A stretch of DNA of 54,099 nucleotides from a virus. The notes below the pieces were generated by a model, which was given only the letters and a program-made list of their open reading frames with translations, searched no databases and had not been told where the DNA came from. Where the stretch lies: IMG/VR virus record IMGVR_UViG_3300025102_000038, positions 1-54,099 of that record; one strand, given 5' to 3'. The position numbers were made by a program, and so were the translations under genes. Below, piece by piece: positions 46,919 through 54,099 of the stretch. The stretch's first letter is position 1. Each line of letters starts with the position of its first letter.

Positions 46919-47986
46919 ATGGCTTTTCAAACTGCTGCAGGGCATACCAGTTTACCTAATGGTAACTTTAGTCCTGTCATATATTCCAAACAGGTACAGC
47001 TTGCTTTCCGTAAGTCATCTGTTGTGGAAGGGATCACAAACTCTGATTATTTTGGTGAGATTAGTCAGATGGGTGATACCGTTAAAATTATCAAAGAGCC
47101 AGAGATTACTGTAAAAGAGTATGCTCGTGGCACACAAATCACACCTCAGGACTTGGACGATGAGGACTTCTCTCTTACCGTTGACAAAGCAAACTATTTT
47201 GCATTTAAAGTTGACGATATTGAGGAAGCTCACTCACATGTTAACTTCCAATCTTTAGCTTCCGATAGAGCAGCTTATAGACTTTCAGATCAGTACGATC
47301 AGGAAGTTCTAGGCTATCTAGCAGGTTTCAAGCAGTCTGCATTGAACACTGTAGCAGGAACAGCCAACACTACCGTTAACGGTACAAAGGCTGTATCAAC
47401 TGCAGGTTCTAACGAACTACTTGGTTCTATGCTAGTTGATGCCGCTGACTTTAACGGTGGTTCAGCAAACAACTCTATTGTTGTTCAGCCAAGAGGACAG
47501 GGTGACGGTGTTAATACAACAGCTGCTCACGCTACACCTTTAGCTGTCATCAACAGAATGTCAAGAAAACTTGACCAACAGTTTGTTGACAAAGAGGGAA
47601 GATGGCTTGTAATCGACCCAGTCTTTGCTGAATTGCTAAAAGACGAAGATTCCAGAATTATGAATGGTGACTTTGTTTCTTCAAAGGACGAACTCAAAAA
47701 TGGAATGATCTTTGGCAACTTGCATGGCTTTAAAGTGTACATGTCTAACAACCTACCTGCGAAGGGTAATGGTCCTACAGGAGCAACTGCTACTGGATCA
47801 TCACACTACGGAGTTCTTGTTGCAGGACATGGTTCAGCAGTAGCCACTGCAGAGCAAATCAACAAAACAGAGACATATCGTGACCCTGACAGCTTTGCTG
47901 ACATTGTTAGAGGTATGCATCTCTATGGACGTAAAATATTACGACCTGAAGCACTTACTCGTGCTTTTTATGTATCTAAATTCTAA
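46919..47986 (+). CDS. Major capsid protein
   Basis: 355 residues after the scaffold gene, with a near-perfect ribosome site (AAGGAGG). MAFQTAAGHTSLPNGNFSPVIYSKQVQLAFRKSSVVEGITNSDYFGEI and the following strand region, DDIEEAHSHVNF and a C-terminal YGRKILRPEALTRAFY are typical of podovirus coat proteins of marine phages. HK97-type fold expected. Forms the icosahedral shell. Confidence 0.88.
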   Translation: MAFQTAAGHTSLPNGNFSPVIYSKQVQLAFRKSSVVEGITNSDYFGEISQMGDTVKIIKEPEITVKEYARGTQITPQDLDDEDFSLTVDKANYFAFKVDDIEEAHSHVNFQSLASDRAAYRLSDQYDQEVLGYLAGFKQSALNTVAGTANTTVNGTKAVSTAGSNELLGSMLVDAADFNGGSANNSIVVQPRGQGDGVNTTAAHATPLAVINRMSRKLDQQFVDKEGRWLVIDPVFAELLKDEDSRIMNGDFVSSKDELKNGMIFGNLHGFKVYMSNNLPAKGNGPTGATATGSSHYGVLVAGHGSAVATAEQINKTETYRDPDSFADIVRGMHLYGRKILRPEALTRAFYVSKF

Positions 47987-47999
47987 GGAGTATTGAACT

Positions 48000-48530
48000 A
48001 TGGCTACTTTTGACATGACCTCAAAAGCTACTGCAGGAGTTAGTTCAGACTCTATAGTAGCTCTACAAGCAAACCGAAATGGAACTGCTATGAGAATGGT
48101 TGAGGGTATCTTGGATATTTCTAAGATAACTGACTATTCTTGTACTGATGGGGACATCTTTCAATTACTTGAAATCCCTGCAGGTGTGCTAGTTCTATTT
48201 GCAGGAGCAGAAGTGCTTACTGCTTTTGATGGTACATCACCAACTGTGGATATTGACTTTGCCGCAGGTGATGACATCATCGATGGTGGTGATGTATCTT
48301 CAACAGGCTTTCTTGCAGAAGGTTCGAATGGACAAGCTAACGATGTTACTACAGGTGCTGCATCACTATTCACACAGTTTCAGTCTTCAACTGACACTAT
48401 CGATGTGAAACTAATTGCAGGATCTGCAGATGTTACTGTTGGTAAAATACGAGTGTATGCTTGTGTTATCGACTGTAATGGTGAGCATAAGCAGTTAGCA
48501 GACGAAGTTGATAGGGATCAACTCGCCTAA
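48000..48530 (+). CDS. Capsid-associated protein (decoration or head protein)
   Basis: 176 residues, acidic and beta-rich (VLVLFAGAEVLTAFDG, IDFAAGDDIIDGGDVSS, TIDVKLIAGSADVTVGKIRVYACVID). Right after the coat gene with AAGGAG upstream. Followed by an intrinsic terminator. Likely a head decoration or stabilising protein by position, not proven. Confidence 0.6.
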   Translation: MATFDMTSKATAGVSSDSIVALQANRNGTAMRMVEGILDISKITDYSCTDGDIFQLLEIPAGVLVLFAGAEVLTAFDGTSPTVDIDFAAGDDIIDGGDVSSTGFLAEGSNGQANDVTTGAASLFTQFQSSTDTIDVKLIAGSADVTVGKIRVYACVIDCNGEHKQLADEVDRDQLA

Positions 48531-48543
48531 ATTAAAACTTAGG

Positions 48544-48577
48544 GGGCAGGTGTAACAGGATTGACCTGCCCTCTATT
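48544..48577 (+). terminator. Intrinsic terminator after the coat operon
   Basis: GGGCAGGT (48544-48551) pairs with ACCTGCCC (48564-48571) around a 12-nt loop, followed by TCTATTTTA. Likely partial termination so that head genes are made in excess over tail genes. Confidence 0.7.
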
Positions 48578-48596
48578 TTAACATAAAGGAATACTA

Positions 48597-48995
48597 ATGG
48601 CAGATACAGTCACATCACAAACAATACTTAACACACCTTATAGATTAGTTATGAAATTCACTAACGTAAGTGATGGTACAGGAGAAAGTGCCGTTAAGAA
48701 AGTAGATGTAAGCACATTCACTGCAGGTGAAAAAGGTGCTACATGCACTGGTGCAACAATAGATAAAATACATTTTGTAAATGATGGAATGAAAGTACAA
48801 ATATTTTGGGACGCTTCATCAAATGTAGAAGCATACAAACTATTAGACACTGAAGGATATTATGACTTCTCACATTTTGGTGGATTACAAAACAATGCAG
48901 GTTCAGGTAAAACAGGCGATATATTATTTACAACTGTTGGACATGCTAACACGGAAACATATAACATCATACTAGATATGACAAAACAATCCTAA
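48597..48995 (+). CDS. Small virion structural protein, 132 aa
   Basis: Beta-rich small protein: TPYRLVMKFTNVSDGTGESAVKKVDVSTF, IDKIHFVNDGMKVQIFWDASSNVEAYKLLDTEGYYDFSHFGGLQN. I recall similar small structural proteins near the coat genes of marine phages. Ribosome site AAAGGA precedes it. Probably head decoration or head-tail interface. Confidence 0.6.
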   Translation: MADTVTSQTILNTPYRLVMKFTNVSDGTGESAVKKVDVSTFTAGEKGATCTGATIDKIHFVNDGMKVQIFWDASSNVEAYKLLDTEGYYDFSHFGGLQNNAGSGKTGDILFTTVGHANTETYNIILDMTKQS

Positions 48996-49004
48996 GAGGA
49001 TAAA

Positions 49005-49943
49005 ATGTCTGGTACATATCTAACACTTACAAACAATACACTAGCAAGACTAAATGAAGTACAGCTAACTTCTTCTAACTTTAGTAATGCTAGAGGTATA
49101 CAGGTGCAAGCACAAAACGCTGTAAATGAATCTATACGATATATAAATCAAAAAGAGTTTTCGTATCCATTTAATCATTCAACAGAAACTAAAACGTTAA
49201 CAGCAGGTACAGTTAGATATAGTCTGCCAACATCAACTAAACATGTGGATTACAATACGTTTAGATTAATAAAAGATGATGACTTGAGTACAAGTGGTGG
49301 TAAATTAGGTATATTACAATACAATGATTATGTTAATAATTATATAACACAAGAAGATCAAATAGTTACCACAACATTAAGTCAAACTCACACAGATTCT
49401 GTGACCACACTAACAGTGGCAAGCACAACAGGATTCGACAGTGCAGGTACTGTGCATGTCGGAAATGAAATAATGACCTACACTGCTGTAGGTTCTTCAA
49501 CAACCCTTACAGGTGTCACACGAGCAACAAGTGGCACAACAGCATCTGCCCATGCCAGTGGAGTGCAAGTGGCACAGTTTGAAGAAGGAGGAGTTCCTAG
49601 ACATGTGGTTAGATCTCCAGACAACGGTTATCTTTTATACCCTTTTCCTACTAAGTCTTATTCTGTAAAATTTGACTATTATACTTTCCCAACAGATTTA
49701 TCAGCACACGATGACACAACAAGTATACCTGCACGTTTTGATGCAGTTATAATAGATGGAGCTACAGCTTTTGTATATCAGTACAGGGGTGAAACAGCAC
49801 AGTATCAGTTAAACTTTGCAAGATACGAACAGGGTATCAAGAATATGCAAACCTTATTAGTAAACAAGTTTGAGTATATACGTTCAACATTTATACCAAG
49901 AACACCAACAAACGTATTGGATTTAAACCCAAGAGTATTATAG
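49005..49943 (+). CDS. Tail tubular protein A / head-tail adaptor
   Basis: 312 residues. LTLTNNTLARLNEVQLTSSNF...QAQNAVNESIRYINQKEF is the usual start of T7 gp11-like adaptors, and the C-terminus PARFDAVIIDGATAFVYQYRGETAQYQLNFARYEQGI is the matching end. Between them, residues about 125-190 (VTTLTVASTTGFDSAGTVHVGNEIMTYTAVG...) form an inserted beta domain of a type found in tail proteins. Connects the portal to the nozzle. Confidence 0.82.
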   Translation: MSGTYLTLTNNTLARLNEVQLTSSNFSNARGIQVQAQNAVNESIRYINQKEFSYPFNHSTETKTLTAGTVRYSLPTSTKHVDYNTFRLIKDDDLSTSGGKLGILQYNDYVNNYITQEDQIVTTTLSQTHTDSVTTLTVASTTGFDSAGTVHVGNEIMTYTAVGSSTTLTGVTRATSGTTASAHASGVQVAQFEEGGVPRHVVRSPDNGYLLYPFPTKSYSVKFDYYTFPTDLSAHDDTTSIPARFDAVIIDGATAFVYQYRGETAQYQLNFARYEQGIKNMQTLLVNKFEYIRSTFIPRTPTNVLDLNPRVL

Positions 49944-49944
49944 T

Positions 49945-51474
49945 ATGCCTGATCTATCACAAGTACAGCCTACAGCATTTAACTGTCAAGGTGGATTAGT
50001 TTTAAATCGTTCTACATTTATGATGCAACCCGGAGAAGCATTAGAACTACAAAACTTTGAGCCTGACATTGAAGGTGGTTACAGAAGAATAAATGGTTTT
50101 AGTAAATACGTAAGTGCTGTTGTACCTCAAACAAGTTCTTCTAGTGAAAAAGTTTTGATGGTAGCAACATTCGGTGATCTAGTAGTTGCAGCCAGAGGTG
50201 AAAAGATATTTAGTGCTACAGCAGGTGGTTCTAGTTGGACAGAAAGAGATACTGGTAGAACAAGTGCAGGGACATATGCTTTTGAAAGATATAACTTTGA
50301 TGGTAATGACAAGCTTATAGTAGTAGACGGAGCAAATGCTCCTACATTCTTTAACTCAGCAATGTCAGCAACAGATGTAAGCAATAGTGATGTAGCAGGT
50401 TCTAAGTTTGTGACAGCATTTAGAAGTCACATGTTTTATGCAGGAAAATCTACAACACCTCAGACCTTAATATTTAGTCAGCCTTTTGATGAAGATGCTT
50501 TTAGTAGTGGCAGTGGTGCAGGAAGTATAAAAGTAGATGATGTTATAACAGGTCTAAAAGTTTTCCGTGATAATTTATTTATCTTTTGTGAAAACAGAAT
50601 ATTTAAACTGAGTGGCAGTAGTTCTAGTGACTTTGCCATATCTGCCGTTACCAGAGATATTGGTTGTATAAACGGCAATACAATACAGGAATTTGCAGGT
50701 GACTTAATATTCTTAGGACCTGATGGTTTAAGAACAGTTGCAGGTACAGCAAGAATTGGTGACGTTGAACTTGGCACGATTAGCTCTAATGTGCAGTCTA
50801 TATTTGATGATAACTTATCAAGTGCATCTGAGTTTCAAAGTGTTGTTATACCAGATAGAACTCAGTATAGAATATTTTTTACAAAAGATAGTGTGGCACA
50901 GAATAGCACAAAAGGTATAGCTTGTGTTCTAAAAGGACAGACATTTGAGTTTTCAGAACTAAGAGGTATAAGACCTGCATCTACAGATAGTTTTGTAAAG
51001 TCAGGTGATGTTATAGTTTTACATGGTGATTATTCTAATGGTTATGTATACAGACAAGAATCAGGTAATACCTTTGATGGTACAGCTATATTAGCAAAGT
51101 ACAGAAGTCCTGACATGACGTTTGGTGACGCAGGTATACGAAAGCACATGCAACGTGTGGTAGTAAACTTTAAGCCTGAGTCATCTATAGATGCAGATTT
51201 ATTTTTACGATATGACTATGAATCTAAAGACTCAGCACGACCTACAGCCTATGAGTTAGATTCACAAGATATTGCAGCCATATATGGTACAACAACATAC
51301 GGCACATCATCCTCTGTTGTGGGTACATATGGTGGTGCATCACAGCCACTGTTTAGACAGTCCGTAGAAGGTTCAGGGTTTGCAGTAGCACTAAGAGTAA
51401 ATGACGGTGGAGAAACAGCACCGTATTCACTAAAAGGTTTTCAGTTAGAATATCAAGTAGGAGCAAGAAGGTAA
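49945..51474 (+). CDS. Tail tubular protein B / nozzle
   Basis: 509 residues, beta-rich with repeated propeller-like segments: MQPGEALELQNFEPDIEGGYRRINGFSKY at the start, then KVLMVATFGDLVVAARGEKIFSA, VTAFRSHMFYAGKSTTPQTLIFSQPF, DVITGLKVFRDNLFIFCENRIFKLSG, CINGNTIQEFAGDLIFLGPDGLRTVAG. This is the pattern of T7 gp12-like nozzles. Last tail-tube gene, before the fibre; ends 1 nt before it. Confidence 0.82.
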   Translation: MPDLSQVQPTAFNCQGGLVLNRSTFMMQPGEALELQNFEPDIEGGYRRINGFSKYVSAVVPQTSSSSEKVLMVATFGDLVVAARGEKIFSATAGGSSWTERDTGRTSAGTYAFERYNFDGNDKLIVVDGANAPTFFNSAMSATDVSNSDVAGSKFVTAFRSHMFYAGKSTTPQTLIFSQPFDEDAFSSGSGAGSIKVDDVITGLKVFRDNLFIFCENRIFKLSGSSSSDFAISAVTRDIGCINGNTIQEFAGDLIFLGPDGLRTVAGTARIGDVELGTISSNVQSIFDDNLSSASEFQSVVIPDRTQYRIFFTKDSVAQNSTKGIACVLKGQTFEFSELRGIRPASTDSFVKSGDVIVLHGDYSNGYVYRQESGNTFDGTAILAKYRSPDMTFGDAGIRKHMQRVVVNFKPESSIDADLFLRYDYESKDSARPTAYELDSQDIAAIYGTTTYGTSSSVVGTYGGASQPLFRQSVEGSGFAVALRVNDGGETAPYSLKGFQLEYQVGARR

Positions 51475-53835
51475 ATGGGAGCAACATATACAAGACAGTC
51501 TTCATACTCTGACGGTGATGTTATCACGGCAGCCCACACTAATGACGAGTTCAATCAGTTATTAGCTGCCTTTGCATCATCATCAGGACACACACATGAC
51601 GGCACATCTGCTGAAGGTGGTCCTATTACAAAGCTACTAGGTAACACACTTACCTTTGGTGCAGGGACAGCAGGAACAGATATAACAGTAACCTTTGACG
51701 GTGAGACATCAGACGGTGTACTCAAGTGGATGGAAGATGAGGACTATTTTGAGTTCTCTGATGACATACTTGTAGCGTCTACAGAGAAGCTACAGTTCCG
51801 TGACACAGCTATATACATCAACTCTAGCACAGACGGACAGCTTGACATTGTAGCTGACACAGAAGTACAGATTGCAGCCACAACTATAGATATGAATGGT
51901 AATGCTGATGTATCAGGAACACTTACATATGGTAGTTTGTCAGATGGTGCAATAACAATCACAGCGTTTGTAGACGAAGATAACATGGCTTCTAATAGTG
52001 CTACTCTCGTACCAACACAACAATCTGTAAAAGCATACGTAGATACACAGCTAACAGCAGAGGATTTAGACTTTCAAGCTGATAGTGGTGGCGCATTAAG
52101 TATTGACTTGGACAGTGAGACACTCACATTTACAGGTGGCACAGGCATTGATACAAGTGGAAGTGGTAATGCTGTTACTTTTGCAATAGACTCTACTGTA
52201 GCCACACTTGCAGGTACACAAACATTTACAAACAAAACACTAACCTCACCAAAGATAAATGAGAACGTAGCACTAACAGCCACAGCTACTGAGTTAAATT
52301 TACTAGATGGTGTATCAGGATTAGTACAAGCTGACTTTACAAAACTAGCTGCTGTTGATTCAACTGCTACAGAGCTTAATATAGTTGACGGTAATACATC
52401 TATAGGAACAACTACCGTATCTGATGGGCATGGTATTGTAATGAATCATGGTGGCACTATGGCACAAACCACAGTGCAAACTTTAGCTGCCTACCTTGAT
52501 GATGAAATAACAGCTATGCCTAACCTTGTTACAACTGCAGCTACAACTGTTGGTGCATTGAACTCAGGTAGCATTACTTCTGGCTTTGGCACAATAGACA
52601 CAGGCTCATCTACAATAACAACCACAGGGCTTATTACAGGTGGCTCACTTGACATTGATGACGTTCTTATAAACGGTACAACTATTGGTCATACAGATGA
52701 CACGGATTTAATTACTCTTTCAAATGGTGTTGTAACCGTAGCAGGGGAGGTTGATGCAGTAACATTAGACGTTAGTGGCAATATAGATGTTGACGGAACA
52801 GCTAATTTAGATAATACAGATATAGATGGCACATTAGTTGTAGACGGTTCTAACATATCATTAGACAGTACATCTACTTTAAACATAGATAACTCTAATA
52901 CATCCAACGGTATAACAATAGGTACAGCTACATCTGGTGTGCCAGTATCTATTGGTCACACAACATCTGAAACTACAGTAAACGACAACCTGACTGTTAC
53001 AGGTGACTTAACTGTATCAGGGACAACAACTACAGTAAACTCAACCACTGTAAATCTAAACGACCACAACATCGTGTTAGACACTGGTAATACTACCTCT
53101 GCTGTTATAAACGGTGCAGGTATAACAATAGAAGGTGGTAGTGGCGATGATGCAACATTTACCTATAACACTACAGGACCACAGTTTGAATTAAAGTTAG
53201 GTTCTAGCTTTGAAGATTTACAGACAGCTAAACTTACAGCTACTGAATTAGATATATCAGGTGACGTAGATGTTGATGGCACACTAGAAGCTGATGCTAT
53301 AACAGTCAACGGTACAGCTTTAGGAACAGTGATTGCAGGTACTACAGTTACAAATGCAACTACTGCAGCCGTTGCAACAACTGTAACCATTAGTGACAAT
53401 GAAAACACAGATGAAGATAACGCTATCATATTCACAGCAGGTGGTGATGTAGACGGTGGTAACATTGGATTAGAATCAGATGGAGATTTAACTTACAATC
53501 CAAGCACAGGAAGGTTGACAGCAACACAATTATCTGGTACACTGCAGACTGCGGCACAAGCAAATGTAACATCATTAGGAACGCTGACTACCCTTACAGT
53601 GGATAATGTTATAATCAATGGGTCAACCATTGGACACACAGGCGATACAGACTTAATGACAGTCGCTAGTGGTGTACTCACCGTAGCAGGTGAAGTCGAT
53701 GCTACAAGTTTAGATATAAGTGGAGATGCCGACATTGACGGTACACTTGAAGCAGACGCAATTACTGTAAACGGCACAGCCTTAAACACAGTTATAGCTA
53801 ACGAAGCCACGGCACTAAGCATAGCCTTAGGCTGA
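51475..53835 (+). CDS. Repetitive tail fibre protein, 786 aa
   Basis: N-terminus MGATYTRQSSYSDGDVITAAHTNDEFNQLLAAF binds virion in related fibres. The body is almost wholly beta, Thr/Asp/Gly-rich, with tandem imperfect repeats such as DISGDVDVDGTLEADAITV. One unit of about 60 residues (INGTTIGHTDDTDL to EVDAVTLDVSG near 400; INGSTIGHTGDTDL to EVDATSLDISG near 715) recurs. Expected to form a long trimeric shaft. Start ATG follows the nozzle stop. No C-terminal chaperone or receptor-domain motif was seen. Confidence 0.85.
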   Translation: MGATYTRQSSYSDGDVITAAHTNDEFNQLLAAFASSSGHTHDGTSAEGGPITKLLGNTLTFGAGTAGTDITVTFDGETSDGVLKWMEDEDYFEFSDDILVASTEKLQFRDTAIYINSSTDGQLDIVADTEVQIAATTIDMNGNADVSGTLTYGSLSDGAITITAFVDEDNMASNSATLVPTQQSVKAYVDTQLTAEDLDFQADSGGALSIDLDSETLTFTGGTGIDTSGSGNAVTFAIDSTVATLAGTQTFTNKTLTSPKINENVALTATATELNLLDGVSGLVQADFTKLAAVDSTATELNIVDGNTSIGTTTVSDGHGIVMNHGGTMAQTTVQTLAAYLDDEITAMPNLVTTAATTVGALNSGSITSGFGTIDTGSSTITTTGLITGGSLDIDDVLINGTTIGHTDDTDLITLSNGVVTVAGEVDAVTLDVSGNIDVDGTANLDNTDIDGTLVVDGSNISLDSTSTLNIDNSNTSNGITIGTATSGVPVSIGHTTSETTVNDNLTVTGDLTVSGTTTTVNSTTVNLNDHNIVLDTGNTTSAVINGAGITIEGGSGDDATFTYNTTGPQFELKLGSSFEDLQTAKLTATELDISGDVDVDGTLEADAITVNGTALGTVIAGTTVTNATTAAVATTVTISDNENTDEDNAIIFTAGGDVDGGNIGLESDGDLTYNPSTGRLTATQLSGTLQTAAQANVTSLGTLTTLTVDNVIINGSTIGHTGDTDLMTVASGVLTVAGEVDATSLDISGDADIDGTLEADAITVNGTALNTVIANEATALSIALG

Positions 53836-53849
53836 TATAGGAGAGAAAC

Positions 53850-54099
53850 ATGGCAAATACATTTAAAGTGGTGACAAAGGCAGGAGTAACGTCAGCAGAT
53901 GTTATATACACTGTAGCAGGTAGTACAACAACCGTTATACTAGGTCTGATACTAGGTAATACAACAACAAGCCAAGTTACATCTACCGTCACACTCAGTT
54001 CAGACACAAGTAGTAGAGCAGGAGCAAACAACGAAGCTAACCAAAACGTAGAGTTAGTAACCAATGCTCCCATACCTGCAGGTTCATCACTAGAACTTC
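53850..54099 (+). CDS. Tail-associated protein, incomplete at the window end
   Basis: 83 codons with no stop: MANTFKVVTKAGVTSADVIYTVAG, TVILGLILGN, VTLSSDTSSRAG, ELVTNAPIPAGSSLE. This short beta-rich protein type is common after fibres in marine phages (normally somewhat longer, from memory). AGGAG precedes the ATG. The end of the reading frame is missing; joining directly to base 1 would add one residue and stop, which seems too early. Confidence 0.6.
   Translation, partial: MANTFKVVTKAGVTSADVIYTVAGSTTTVILGLILGNTTTSQVTSTVTLSSDTSSRAGANNEANQNVELVTNAPIPAGSSLEL

Overview
The window looks like a nearly complete genome of a marine podovirus-type phage, most like the HMO-2011 group (phages of SAR116, Roseobacter and SAR11 hosts). 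Four things point there: a family-A DNA polymerase with a DnaJ-like double CxxC zinc module between exonuclease and polymerase; a tyrosine recombinase next to separate primase and helicase genes; a monomeric B12-dependent ribonucleotide reductase; and a terminase/portal/coat/tail-tube set without any phage RNA polymerase. DNA is AT-rich and coding density is very high, with many ATGA, TAATG and TAGTG stop/start overlaps. I see no tRNA, rRNA, CRISPR array or IS element.

Layout. 25-10331 (+): end of the tail module, lysis-like small membrane proteins and large internal virion proteins. 10325-24302 (-): nucleotide metabolism, recombination and replication (Rmf-like factor, RNR, DUF3310, T7-type endonuclease I, Fe-S RecB/Cas4-like nuclease, candidate ssDNA-binding protein, PolA, PD-D/ExK-like protein, DnaB-like helicase, zinc/TOPRIM primase, integrase), then a SleB hydrolase with a tiny membrane partner, small membrane proteins and a C5-cytosine methyltransferase. 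24304-28804 (-): leader-proximal, probably early genes, mostly small and unknown, plus a DUF932-type and a Cys-rich DUF7227-type protein. 28805-29428: divergent intergenic region. 29429-54099 (+): small basic proteins, holin and M15 endolysin, terminase, portal, a 1592-residue polyvalent-like protein, scaffold, coat, head proteins, tail adaptor, nozzle and fibre. The last gene is cut by the window end. Because tail genes lie at both ends, the two ends are probably near neighbours on a circular or permuted map.

The most unusual signal is RNA/DNA secondary structure in the leftward early region (24.4-29.2 kb). The 251-codon gene at 28049-28804 is packed with 20 perfect stem-loops of 7-9 bp and loops of 3-4 nt, nearly head to tail, plus weaker ones, and neighbouring genes show a milder form. 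The same region has five copies of a 17-nt hairpin (two in-frame inside genes) that pairs fully only as minus-strand RNA through a G-U pair; two long hairpins with an identical 12-nt loop but different, compensated stems; ribosome-binding sites placed in GGA hairpin loops; and candidate terminators. I know of no description of such a system in this phage group. It is the best candidate for something new here.

Expression is probably by host RNA polymerase: good sigma70-like promoters lie at 29263-29291 (rightward late operon) and 46693-46720 (ahead of the coat gene). Functions of many small genes remain unknown; names below rest on motifs and recall, not on database searches.
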